Shown: piece by piece, positions 44,877-56,396 of the stretch
Layout: each line of letters begins with the position of its first letter
Numbering within the stretch: position 1 is the stretch's first letter
Origin: Protonemura montana
Lineage: Eukaryota > Arthropoda > Insecta > Plecoptera > Nemouridae
Length of the DNA: 64,000 bases
NCBI GenBank assembly: GCA_947568835.1
Contig: OX387607.1
Span: forward strand, 14,833,701-14,897,700
Reading direction: 5' to 3'
The notes under the pieces: generated by a model
The model's input: the letters and a program-made list of their open reading frames with translations, nothing else
The model's database searches: none
Told to the model about the DNA's origin: nothing
Position numbers and translations under genes: made by a program

Positions 44877-47430
44877 ATGAAGCAGTTAATGATTGGAATT
44901 GTTTCGTGTTCAAGGAAAAACTTCCTTGGGATATGCTCCAGGGTACTAACAGTCCAAAGTGCACATTTTACCAGGTACCACCTCATATTCTGCCTGCCAG
45001 CAGCGATTTACTGTCTGCCTTGTCAAATTGTCAATGTCACAAAATAATATTGATGTGATAATTGTACTGAGAGAGTGAAGCGAAAAGCCACTTCATTCAT
45101 TTTCCCTGCAGCTGCGCTAGATATCTTGTCATAACAAAATATATCTTTCTTACAGCAGATTAGCCGAGGTTGGTCGGTTAGAATCACCGAAGATTCAAGG
45201 AAAATATGATACGGGCCAGCTTTTTCTACACAAAGTTTTTGGATACCGTGGTGTAGTCTTATTCCCCTGGCTGGCTCGTGTCTACGATAGAGATGTCCCT
45301 AGCAAACGAGATGGGTATGATGACACTTTGAACATTTTTTAAATTGTAAACTATTCTCAATTAATTACCTATTTTCAATATATTTTTTTTTCCAATCTAT
45401 TTCATAGAGAACAAGATGAAGGAAACTTTAATACGGTCAGCAAAGAAGTCAAAGGGCGTACCCACACTTTCTACCAAGTTCTAATTGATACACGAGACTG
45501 CCCTTACATTGTAAGCAAATTCTAATTTATTTGTAATTTCATTATTTTTGCTTAATTTTTTCTTCTGTTTTAGTCAAGAAAAACAGGCACTTGTGAGACT
45601 TACACAAGATTTTCTTGTGCTTGTGACTTAGTTGTACCTTCTTACCCTTTTAGATTCTAACATAAATGCAAAGCTTAACCAAATTCTATGCTTTAACTCT
45701 CTGATTTAATTAATTTTAGCTTAACTATAATCTTAAGTACCTTGTTAGTTTGCAATTTAATTGTAGACAATTTTCTTAATTTGTGTTGCAGAGAGCTCAA
45801 ACAGAAGCAGTAACTTTTCTTGGAAACCAGGAGAGCAGCCGAAGTCTTTACGCAATTCCTGGCCTAGATTACGTTGCCCACGAAGATATTCTTCCTTACA
45901 CCACCACAGAAAAACAACCATTGCAACACGAACTGTTCGACAAGTTTCTCACACATTTTCCTGAGAAAGGTTTAAACACTCGTATATTTATTTTTTTAAA
46001 CTAATGTTAGTTAAAAGTTTTTTACTTGCTTTTTTAACAAATTGCTAATCTTCTTAACAATCCCTTTTAGATCCGCCGTTTGGAGCCCAGGAAACTTTAC
46101 GAGCGTGGCAGAAAAAGAATCATCCTTGGTTAGAATTATCAGACGTTCACAAAGAGACGACAGAAAATGTCCGCGTCACTGTTATCCCGTTTTATATGGG
46201 ATGCCGAGAATCGCAGGCAACTTCCGTGTTTTGGGTGAGAAATAATAGTATCTACAAGTTTCAGAAAGAATTTAAAGTCGACACTTCCACCGTTGCCCAA
46301 TTTTTTCATAGACCGACCTAATCTTTTTATGGTCAAACGTATGGCAACGTGATTGTATATCCTTAATTAACATAGGCAAGAAATATAATCACATTTTGCT
46401 TCATAGAAAATAATTAAAGATAGCCACTTTTAACAAAATTATCTATAATTATTTTACACATGTAGTTGACCAACTAATTAGTGCATTCTTACCAAAAATT
46501 CTTAATTGTTACTTATTAGAATTTTTATGAAAATTTAAATTGCATATTAAGTCATCTCTGTTTAAAGCAATTTTTTTACTTGTTCCATCCAATCTTAACC
46601 CATTAATGCCCAAGAGAAAACTACTTGCAAAAATTATGTTTAAATGTTATGAGTATGAAATGAAATGAAGTAAATGAAAATGAAAAAAAAAAAAATTCAA
46701 ACTTGTTAAGTTCAATACTTCTGTATAGTTTCAGAATAATAATTACTTTCATAATAATCACAGAAAGAATACACCAAATCACCCTTCGAACAGGTGTACA
46801 CAAGCGTGTACGGTGGGTGGTAATGGGTTAAAACTTAAAACAATTATCACCACACTAATTAATTAACATTGGCACAATATAAAAATTCTGCCACCTCGTC
46901 GCTCCATACACCTTTTTACTAATGCATGCCCTTGTAACTTGTCAGTGGCGTTACTGCATTCGTCTGGAAAACTTGGGGGACCTGACGGTACAGCTACGTG
47001 AGCGACATTGGCGGATCTTCAGCCTGTCGGGAACGTTGGAAACAGTACGTGGTCGAGGAGTGGTTGGCCAAGAGCCGGTCTTATCCAAGAGTCTTCCAGC
47101 CTTCCAGTACAGCTCCCACGTCAGTCTGCAGGCACCTAGTGGCCACATGTGGTGAGTTTGTCGAAGTTTATATACTTTGCATTATATTGATCCTTTTATG
47201 GTCTCAGTTCTATGTGAAATTTTAATGCTCTTCTAAATGTTATTACAATTTACTTGTCCAAAGAGCAATACAAATACTCATAACCAACTGTGATTTGGTA
47301 TTTTTGTCTTTCTAGGGGAACTTTCCGCATGGAGAGAGAAGATGGCTACACCTTCGACTGCCGGATTCCTCCATTCTCATTGGAAAGCAAAAGCGAAGAA
47401 CCCGGTGTCATGCCCACAGGGGTAGTGTAA
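44877..47430 (+). CDS. POLDIP2: DNA polymerase delta-interacting protein 2 (YccV + ApaG domains)
   Basis: POLDIP2 is a mitochondrial and nuclear protein that binds the DNA polymerase delta p50 subunit, PCNA, PrimPol and CLPX. Seven exons: 44877-44974, 45156-45314, 45408-45510, 45792-45969, 46071-46234, 46946-47151, 47316-47430, 340 aa (human 368). Residues 1-~35 contain Lys/Arg and hydrophobic residues with no acidic residue (SRKNFLGICSRVLTVQSAH), fitting a mitochondrial presequence. The YccV/hemimethylated-DNA-binding-like domain (~40-150) includes GQLFLHKVFGYRGVVLFPW, YQVLIDTRDCPYI and YAIPGLDYVAHEDILPY. The ApaG/DUF525 domain (~205-325) includes VRVTVIPFYMG, WRYCIRLENL, GVVGQEPVLSK, FQYSSHVSLQ and GHMWGTFRM. 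The exon-4 donor is an unusual GTTTAA, but frame and homology both require it. The first exon was chosen by phase and presequence character and is the least certain part. Confidence 0.94.
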
Positions 47431-48336
47431 AAATACAGTCGTCAGAAATAATTCAGATACCTCGGAAGAAAATCTTTTATCACTTTTGAAAAAAATATTT
47501 GTTCAAAGTTACCCATTTACATACCACTTCAATGTAAATAAATACATTTATAAGCAATGTTAACCACATTATTTCCCGATTATTTCATCATAGCCCAATG
47601 ATTTACAAATATATACATACATACAGGACGTACATGATTCGCTATTCTCGTCAAAATGTTCCACAAAGTCACAGGGAAGGAGGCATACAGAGATATGCAA
47701 AAATACACGAAAAATCCTTCTGCCAGAGCCCTGAGTAAATTCAAAGAAAAGGCTACTACACAAACGTGGGGAGATACTCCTTCATTGGACAAACCATCTG
47801 GGAATGGAATCACACTACACTAGACCACACCATACACTCAACGATACTACCTAACAAAGTAGATTTCAAACTATTTCTCAAGACTATAACTAAGTAAATA
47901 AATGTAGTAGTAACATTGTTTAACACATTTTAAAGGTAACACAGTACTAACTAATAATTATTTATATAATAACCAAAGATAATAACTATTATATGAACTT
48001 TGATATGTTAAATAATTATTTATTACTAATTATTACTACTAATTAAAGAAATATCTATACTAATTTATGAAGATGTATGTGATGTATGTATTGTAACCAG
48101 ACAGCATCGCCTAAAACGATAAGGCATTAATTATAAGTTGATTATTATAAGTATATTCGTATTGTTTTCAATTTTTAAGAAAGTTTGCAATGTTGGTTAT
48201 CCTGCAATGTGACCTCCATCAAGCTTGCAAATGGTCGCCTTCAGTACTTGCTTGCTACACGTGTTTTAGTAAGGGTTTGGTATTTCTTCGGATCTTATTC
48301 AGATCTTTTAAGGAAATATACATTATATTGCATATC
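47431..48336. other. Intergenic region between POLDIP2 and the CCDC86-like gene
   Basis: Very AT-rich (TAATTATTTATATAATA-like runs around 47.9-48.1 kb). No repeat family or reading frame is supported. It must contain the CCDC86 promoter. Confidence 0.6.
47537..47542 (+). terminator. Candidate polyadenylation signal of POLDIP2
   Basis: AATAAA 107 bp after the POLDIP2 stop codon, giving a short 3' UTR. Confidence 0.55.
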
Positions 48337-50297
48337 ATGGCAGAGGTATCAGAATTAAAAGTGTTAACTTGTGAAGATATCTTAAAGAAGGTTGAGGAGT
48401 CTTCTATTGAACCAACGGCAGATCCTCCGGGGAAGAGTAAAAAGTCACGGAAAAGGAATAGAAATAAATCAGAGTCTGCTGAGAAACCTACCGATAATGT
48501 TCGTGGTCTGCCTAAATCTGGACGATTTTGGAAAACTGAGAAAAAAAGGTGATATTTTTTAAAATTGTTTTACTCAAATCAGCTCAAATCTTCCAAATTC
48601 TATGGTCTTACTTGACATTGCATTTATAGGTTATGGTTAATTGCCACGGCTTTACAACAGGGCAGAGTTTAAAAACTGAAATATTAGTTTCCCAAATTCT
48701 TAGACCCAAGTGTTGCAATTAGGGTTGGAAATCAAAAGCCATGTATCTGAAATTTAATTCTTTTGGCATGGATGTGTTTCGTAATCCTATGTGGGGTAAC
48801 TGACAGCGAATGTGCACACAGACTCTTTTATTCATGTTATTTTATTGAAAAATGTGGCTTGCATGGGCATAGCGGTAAACTAATATTAGATGCTATTTGC
48901 ATACTTACAAGCCAAAGGACAGTTAGATCTTTGCAAGCTTTGCTCCTTCCATAAGCGCTAGACTTCTTACTAAATCTACCATTATTTTATGAAATCACCT
49001 ACCAGATTGGACAAACTAAACAGTAAATACAGGACTGCACACAATCTATTTAATGATCTGTGTTGTAGGTACTACCTAGTATTACTCATCAACAAATATG
49101 TTCGGTTTGGTATGTAATGCTCAGCAAACTCAGGCGTACAAATGATCGGATAGGCTGTCAAAGCTGTATTACCGTACTACCTAAATGCTAATGTTAAACT
49201 GTCTTCGCAAATGCCGCCAAGTTACTACTTTACCGACAAAAATGGGGAATGCTTCTAGGTGGAGTGACTTAGTTTTAAGTGTTAAAAAATGTCATTTTGT
49301 TCGACTGGTTATTTCTAGACTGGTTTAAGCTCAATAAATCTTTATTAATACTTCACTTTACGATTACATGTATCGATATTTTTAGTCGTAACCATTCATT
49401 GTGAAGGTTTTTTTTTTAATAACAGCTTCAAGCGCCTTTCAGATATCATCCTCTGTAGCTCGTTTGCTTAGCAGAAAGTTTAACATTAACGTTAGCCCTC
49501 TGACTATACCTTTATACTCAACAGTAATACTCATCATCATCAAGTGTATACCAGATACTTCAATGTTATTTTACCTACAAAAGGCTATTAATTCTACAGT
49601 GCCATTTGGTGCCAGTATGGAACAAAGACAGGCTGTTGAAATTGTTACCCATTATGTTTGTTTTATCATTATGCTTTAGTGGTTAGTGGTACTATTAGGG
49701 CTTAGGGTAACCATTTGGTGGTGATCAGGGATTGCAAAATAACAATGTGATTTAAACACAGTGCAGTAAAGATGCTGTCACCTAAAAGTACCTCACTCAG
49801 TATTCTGCAAGCCATATTTAATGAGCATTAGATATTTTTCGTTAATTTTCGTGTTTTTTCGAGTTGTTATGAACTTGGCTTGCTACACATGTAAATAGCA
49901 AATGTGTTATTTTTTCAGATTTAGAACCATGGTTAAGACTCCAGGGCTAGCGACGAAATCTCTAGAACATAAGCTTGCTCTCCGAGCTCAGCTTAAAGAT
50001 ACCAGGGAGAAATCTCGGGCTATTATTAATGAACGAAAGGATCAAAAAGAAGCTAAAAAACAGCGCCGAAGAGATAACATGAAACGGGCAGAAGAGAACA
50101 GGAAGAAAGCGGAAATTGTCCAAAAGGTAACAGCGGGCAGTGAAATGTAAATGATATGCTTTCCTAAAATAAGCACCAGGATTTATAACATAACATAATT
50201 ATTTATTCTTCAGATCACAAATAGTGCCAAGCTGAAGAGGATGAAGAAGAAGCAACTGAAGAATATTGAGAAGAGGGACACAACTACTGTGACGTAA
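48337..50297 (+). CDS. CCDC86: CCDC86/Cgr1-family ribosome-biogenesis protein
   Basis: A small, highly basic, charged-helix protein of 167 aa in three exons: 48337-48548, 49919-50126 and 50214-50297. Residues 1-~35 are acidic (VLTCEDILKKVEE). A Lys/Arg tract follows (KSKKSRKRNRNK), then LPKSGRFWKT, the motif that opens the conserved Cgr1 region, and a long basic coiled coil (LAIRAQLKD-like helix, ending SAKLKRMKKKQLKNIEKRD). Yeast Cgr1 and human CCDC86 (cyclon) are nucleolar proteins needed for pre-60S rRNA processing. Human CCDC86 is about 360 aa because of a long N-terminal repeat region, so this protein is nearer the minimal Cgr1 form. It lies downstream of POLDIP2 on the same strand with its own ATG, and converges with the gene at 50.7 kb. 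Confidence 0.88.
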
Positions 50298-50362
50298 TCA
50301 ATTGTATCATGTCTGTCAAAGATAAATAATAGATTAAGCAAATTCTCACACGTTTTTTTGCA

Positions 50363-50368
50363 AATAAA
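50363..50368 (+). terminator. Candidate polyadenylation signal of the CCDC86-like gene
   Basis: AATAAA 66 bp after the stop codon and 20 bp before the hairpin repeat at 50388. Confidence 0.5.
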
Positions 50369-50387
50369 GAGGCGGGATATTTGCTTT

Positions 50388-50471
50388 GGTGAAGAAGGAA
50401 AGAGCAAGGGAACGTTATTTACCCCAATTTTCTTCTCTAGTAAGTTGTGCTCCCTATCTCTTTCCTTCACC
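50388..50471. repeat. Hairpin repeat, second copy
   Basis: An 84-bp inverted repeat: GGTGAAGAAGGAAAGAGCAA at the left end pairs with the right end CTCTTTCCTTCACC. The right arm has CTAGTAAGTTGTGCTCCCTA, resembling the right arm of the 50971-51091 hairpin (CTGTAAGTTGCGTTCCTT). It lies between the CCDC86 stop and the convergent gene, just after the AATAAA at 50363, so it may be within or beside the 3' ends of both transcripts. Confidence 0.6.
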
Positions 50472-50554
50472 ATCATAACAAACATGTTGTTGCTCTAACG
50501 ACCTGATTAGAAAAATAGAAAGAAATGGGTTATTCAGCAGCAGCCAGCACCTAA

Positions 50555-50560
50555 TTTATT
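50555..50560 (-). terminator. Candidate polyadenylation signal of the unrecognised minus-strand gene
   Basis: TTTATT on the plus strand (AATAAA on the transcript strand), about 134 bp past the stop codon at 50694. With the CCDC86 signal at 50363 it brackets the short convergent 3' region. Confidence 0.45.
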
Positions 50561-50693
50561 AAGATTTCTCAGTTTTGATCGATTGATTGCTTTTAAATTA
50601 TAGATATTGTTCTTAAATAAATCACCAAGCATAGTTCATAGTGTGGAGCACAATTACTATATAATAATGAAAGTTAGGCACAAATAAATGTCG

Positions 50694-53600
50694 TTAGTCA
50701 AACATCTTCCGCGGACGAAAAACTCTTTCTGGCGTTTTTTCTAACAGCCAATCCGGCAGTCCCTGCGGAGATCTCAAGTCGTAGGGTTGATAACCTGTCT
50801 CCTTTAACTGTAAAAGAAAGTTTAACCAATTTTTCATCAAACATTCACAAGTAAATGGTTATCTTTCCAACAACACATCAAGCGCATCATTCTTAATTGC
50901 TTTAGACTTCTCTGGTGCACTTGACTGTTATATAATATTTGCAATAAGAGAGCAAAAAAAAATATTTATAGATGGGGAAGTTGAAAGAACATGAGCAAAG
51001 TAACTTAGACAAAATTTCAAACAATACTGCATCCATCGCAACTATCTTTTTCAGCCCTGTAAGTTGCGTTCCTTCATTTCTCTTCCCCATCACTTGCACT
51101 ATTTTCAACTAGATTTGCATGCTTTTTAAGATTCTCTTAACAGTTTCAAAAGAGACCTGGCATTTGGAACTGAGAGTGATTTTTTAATTAATGACTTTAA
51201 GTGTTTCATGACATTGATCATCCATTAGTTTATTACAATTCACAAGAAACAACTTACCTTTCTTTCGGCTTGCTGGAAGCTAGAACTTTCAGTACTTCTT
51301 TCACCATTCGACGGTCGGTTATATCTTTCCCCTTTGCTTACTTCATCTTTGATGTACCAGTCCCTGTTTTCTTCTCCAAATCTTCTCATTCCTTCCCTAG
51401 ATTGCCCTCTAAATTGCCGTTGAGTAGCATTCCAAAGTTTCTGATCCAAACTAGGATTGTAACGTATGCCTTTATTGCTTCTTCTAGGACTTGCTTCACC
51501 GCAAAGCTCAGGTCGACTGCAGCTTTGACCCCGAGTTCTATCGTAACTTCTAAGCTTTTCTTTGTAAACCGTGATTTTTTCTCGATGTTCCCACTCCTTG
51601 TTCTGACGAAGTCTCTCACGCTCTTCTACTGCATCTACCTGGAACTGGTGTACCCTTTCTCGGCCTTCTCGTAACCTGCAGCTGTTTCCGTTTTGCTGCT
51701 CCTTTTTTTGTTGAGGAGCTTTGCCCAAGCCGAAGGCGGTAGGAAATTCAATGATTGACGAAACATTTGGCGAAAAGTTGAAGCTCTCATCGCTGGTTTC
51801 TGATGGTTTTGCCGCATCACCATTCGTGTTACAAATGGTTTTGTGGGACTCGAGGTATGTAGCGTTGTGTTCATTGTGGTGTGAGAAAGGATTTCCCGCT
51901 AGCGGCTCATAGCTGTTCTTCGTGTTCGATGCTCGATCGTCGGTCTGCCATGCTTCGAGGTGGCAACGATTCTGGTCTTTAAATCCGGGTAGTTGTTTTT
52001 GCTGCCTGGTTGTGTGATTTGAAGACTGTGGCATCTCGAGCTCGATTTTGTTATTTCTGGTTCGACTCCTGAACTTTGATAATGAGATTTCTACCACTTC
52101 AGGTATTTTATTAGCTGTTTTTTCAAGGGTATATTGCGAGACTTTAAGTGTTTGCTCGGTTGGTTTTTCAGCGATGGCTATCTGTGTAACAACAGCTGTT
52201 TTCAGTTCCCGGCAGACCCTGGCAGAAAAGGTTAACGATCAGCGCATGGTCAATAAATAACTTGTGGTTTTTAGTCCAGGCAAACTTACGTTTCTTTGTG
52301 CAAATCTTTCAGATACTGTCTTGCTTCTTGCAGATACCCTGAAAATTATCAAAAAGATAAATTAAGTTTGTTATTTTGTGCAGTACATTTTTTTAAGGAA
52401 ATAGTGAGTGACATTTCAATCTGAACTTTGACCTATCAACTTCAAAACGCTTTTGACATCATTTACAGGATAATTTTTGTAACTATTTTCCCGCTTAATT
52501 AATAAACAGCGTAGAAAAATTTCACGTGATTACTTGTACCAACCAAGATCGCTGCAGTTGAGCGCTGCCCGCGTCCGAGTGATCCACTTGGTCATCCCGT
52601 CCATTACGTTTTCTTCGAGCTCCATCTCGCGCACACCGGTGTCTTCATCTTGAGAGTCCGGAGAAAGCCTTTCTTTCGCCAACAGGGAAAACATGTCTTT
52701 CACCGACATAAACGAGGTCCCGCCAGCAGATAGTGTCGGTGATACGTCTCGGACGATTGTCGAAGACACAGTCTCCGCTCTCGTTGGTCTGGAGTCACCA
52801 GGGAGAGGGCGGTATTCTTTTTGTCTTTTGGTACTCGTGTAATCGGGAGAGAACCTGCTCGGGAACGCAGAGTTATTTTAAAACAAAACGTGTTACATTA
52901 TCCTAATAAGGTAAGTTTCATAGTTTAACCACAGAGTTTAACATTGCTATATCAATTAGTTATATCAACTAGCTATATTTTAATTAAATCAAGGGTAAAA
53001 TTAAGCCTTGTAATGTTATTATGATATAATTATGTGGTGTGTCAAATTGACGAACCTCGATCTAGTAGAATGTGGACGTACGAGGGCGTAAAAGTGGTAA
53101 ACATTCCAAGGAAAGAATAAAAAAAAAGGGTTTTAAGCAAGTTGCACTCTTGCCATGCTCTGAACCAGATTTACAATGCCCTGTCAAATAAGCAACCGGA
53201 GGTAAAGATGCAAACCTGATTCCTTATGACCATGGAGATGAGTCTCCCAACTGGCAACTGTACATTGTAACACTAGCACTTAGGACCCATTCCAACAAGT
53301 ATAGAGTTCCTCATTTGTAACTTCTGCAATAAGAATGAGCAAATGAATGCATGCTCTATCCCCGATCTGTAGTCACCTGTCATTGTGGATTTTTGGCGGC
53401 TCGTCAAAGCTTTGCACAGACTGGTCTGGACTGGCTAGAGGATCTGGGTCATCCACCTCCGGGCTGCAGTCTCTTCGGTGTTGTTTCTGCAACTGTCGAC
53501 ACCCTCGTCAATATCCATATTGTTTCCATAAGGCATATCAAAACAAACATTTTAATCTATTTTTGGCAACTGTATTGCTATAGAATGGTAAGAGTGCCAA

Positions 53601-55522
53601 ATAGCTGGAGTATCTAATGGGAAACAAAAGAAAGGTCACAACTTACCAAAGTTAAAAACGCTGGTTAAAAAAAATCACTGTGTTTTACATCAATTGGAAC
53701 GAGAGCTTGCAACTTTTATTTATTTCTTCTTTCCTCTTCCTCATTACACATTTATAATCATTTATCATTATTTTGAAAGTCTATTTGAAGTTTTTTTTTT
53801 AATAGTATTAGTTCAGTAATTTCAGTTTTAGTTAGTATAGTTATATTTTAGTTATTTCTAGTTTAAAGAGTAACAAATGTACTGGTGATGCCTTTTAGGT
53901 CTTGGTGTGTAAGGAAGTTTTGCCAATGAGGCATTCAAATTTAGAAACTAAGAAGCTACCTGATATTCCTGGCCTCGTGGATTTTCTTGAGCTTGCCGGA
54001 TTATCTCGTGAAGTTCACAGTCTGGTGCTCTAGACCGTCGCCCTCGACACGCTGGCTTTGATATTTTCCCTCTTGCAAACAACCCCTGAGTCTGTTTAAT
54101 GAATATTCATTATTATCAGAAAATATTGGAGTGTAAGCCAAATTTTGCAGAATAATTATAGCAATTTAAAAAAATGTATCGTAAGTTGTGTTTAGGTGTA
54201 TACTTGGCACAAAGTAATGTGGCTACCCAGTGCAGGTCCACAAAATTCGTAAGTATGCCTATTCAAGTATAGGTACGCAGTAGTCGTGGGGGATAAAGGT
54301 GGCATAAAAAGGTGATTATCAGCTAATCATAGGAAGGGTGACAAAATGTGAGGTATCTTTAAAATGTTCATAGTAACATATAATTTTCTTAACATTAGCA
54401 ACAATTCCAAATTGCTAATTTATTTTGATGTTTTTTTTTTTGGGTCCCATTTAAAACCCACGTTCCCTTACGTTGTAGAAGTGAGGGGACGATCTGATTA
54501 TAATTAACTTACTGAGTCCACCTGCGTTCATTGCATAAGTTTACTTGTGCATTTTGGGCACAAACTTTGCAATGGTTGCAATAAAAGGTAAATTCACTCA
54601 CATGAATAGTAAGACGTCCTTTTGTAATTTTGGGACGTGGCTTCACTTTGCTCACAACAGATGCATACGCGTCTGTATCCTGCCGAAAATGGTGTTGTCA
54701 AAATATTTACTCAGTTAAATTTAGTGGGTTAACGTTGGAGGTAAATATTGGCTGATGTGTGTCAGTTTTTGCTCTCTTTTTATAGATAAAGTTGTTCTAA
54801 AGTTAATCTACATTAAGTTGTTGTGATATAATCTCACAATAGCTTAAGGTATTGACAAGAGTATGGTCTGTTAATAGTTCTAGAATGATGAAATAAGCAG
54901 ATTAGTAAAAATAATATAGTTTTTTGTGTATTGAAAATAAGACAAAGTTGACATGCAGGAGTAAATATTTTATTATTTTCTATGTCTAGTGTTAAGCAGA
55001 TACATTATAATTTCATTGAAAATTATAACAACATGCCTCTAGAACTACAACAAATCAATGTCTGTTTTATTATAATCTTGTTCGTTTGGGACCTAATCTT
55101 TCAAGGAATTGTTATAATTACAGCTTATATAATGAAAAATAATCTATCAAGACTCAACATTAATAAGAAATTGTTCTTAATTAAGTTACTTACAAAGAGA
55201 CGCCTCTGTTCCCCAAATTCACGGACTGCTCTAGTGAAGCCAGTAGTAGCTTTTGATGTTTGCTTTCTACCTGGATCTTCAGAATTTTGTCCCATGTCCT
55301 GCACCTGAATCAGTTTAATCTCAAATTAATACTATTTTGCTTTCTGCTTGTTATTATTTACTAATTAAAACATAATTGCAGTACTATGCTAGGTAGAAAA
55401 GAAAAATAATATGTACACATTACCAAGGTCAGTCCAGCGATTCGTTTCTTGCGCATATCGAGTTCTTTACGTTGGTGCCTCACTTTTATCTTACTATATC
55501 TTTTTGAGCAATTGGGACTCAT
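50694..55522 (-). CDS. Unrecognised 654-aa basic, low-complexity protein in nine exons
   Basis: I do not recognise the family. Exons in transcript order, all on the minus strand: 55424-55522, 55194-55304, 54602-54679, 53960-54085, 53377-53492, 52544-52854, 52290-52338, 51258-52218, 50694-50807. They join in frame (1965 nt). Residues 1-35 are strongly basic (MSPNCSKRYSKIKVRHQRKE). A positively charged segment follows with TRAVREFGEQRRLF and GRRSRAPDCELHEIIRQAQE, then an acidic Ser/Pro stretch (SPEVDDPDPLASPDQS), a helical module (VKDMFSLLAKERL, MTKWITRTRAALN, YLQEARQYLKDLHKE), a long polar Asn/Gln/Glu/Arg-rich exon, and a C-terminus reading GLPDWLLEKTPERVFRPRKM. No signal peptide, membrane segment or catalytic motif is visible. 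The exon-5 acceptor lacks a clear pyrimidine tract and is the weakest junction; the exon-6 donor GTTGGT is confirmed by the frame of the next exons. Divergent from DHX37. It could be a cytoskeletal or centrosomal coiled-coil protein, but nothing proves it. Confidence 0.75.
50971..51091. repeat. Hairpin repeat, third copy
   Basis: A 121-bp inverted repeat with ends GATGGGGAAG and CTTCCCCATC. The arms continue with imperfect pairing over about 35 bp (GAGCAAAGTAACTTA against TAAGTTGCGTTCC). The sequence is similar to the 50388-50471 hairpin and more loosely to the 21.3 kb hairpin. It lies in the last intron of the unrecognised minus-strand gene. Confidence 0.6.
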
Positions 55523-56396
55523 ATTCACGAACTAAGTTAATGAGCCACTAAAGGCCTGCAGCTGTTAAATATAAAATACTTAGTTCTACTGATTTGACAG
55601 CTACTGTCCAGATCAAAGACTATATATAGGTGTCCAGATCCCAGTTAACTTGGATTTGGATTTATTTGAATTTGACAATAGATTGCAGTGGCAGCTGGTG
55701 GAAGGCTGTGGAAAAAAGGTCAACTGTAGTTAAAAGATATTTTAACTTTCGAGTCAACTATTATATCGGTTGAAATAATAAATTACGAGATAAATGTAAA
55801 TATATATGAGACCATAATTTTCTTATCTAACCTTTTTTAGTAAGTGTTTTTGGGAGTTAGGTACTCATGCAGATTCAATTACTTGGATTTTCCCCTAAAA
55901 AACATGCTTCCATCACAAACAAAGCTGCCATCAGCTCAGCTTAAACAAGATATCCATCAATATTAAAAAAAAAAACACTTACCAAACTATACTTTAAGAA
56001 CTCGGTGTAATAAACAATCATTCTTTATTGTAATGCCTATAACAAATTGAAACTCATAACACAACACGAAAACCAATATTTTAATTCATTCAATAAAGTT
56101 GATTTCGGGTAAGTGTTGCAAAAAGGCCGAAATTTTATTAGAGTTAACAGAAAAAAGCAATTAATTTGTGAAGACTTATTTGTGGTTCAAACAAATAGTT
56201 CAAATCGAAGGTGATATCGTCGGTATTTGGTTCAAATATGGGGACTACAAAAATCCATCTCTGAAATTTACCGACAGACCGCGCCCTACGCGGCCCGACT
56301 TACGATTCGGTGCAGGGTGCTACAACAACCTGACATGTGGTCGAGTTGATAGGGCATGCTTTATAACTCTGGAACTGTAATTAATAATTCACAAAA
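55523..56396. promoter_or_regulatory. Divergent promoter region between the unrecognised gene and DHX37
   Basis: 874 bp between start codons. Mostly AT-rich, with one GC-rich patch (56281-56310, CCGCGCCCTACGCGGCCCGA) about 100 bp before the DHX37 ATG that is the best candidate for its promoter core. No other gene is visible. Confidence 0.5.

Noticed and set aside
44813-45058. 82-codon frame beginning with GTG upstream of POLDIP2
   Set aside because: It has no ATG at its start. The overlapping frame from ATG 44877 gives a presequence-like peptide and splices in phase to the conserved exon 2.
51201-51674. 157-codon plus-strand open frame
   Set aside because: It is the antisense shadow of the large coding exon (51258-52218) of the minus-strand gene.
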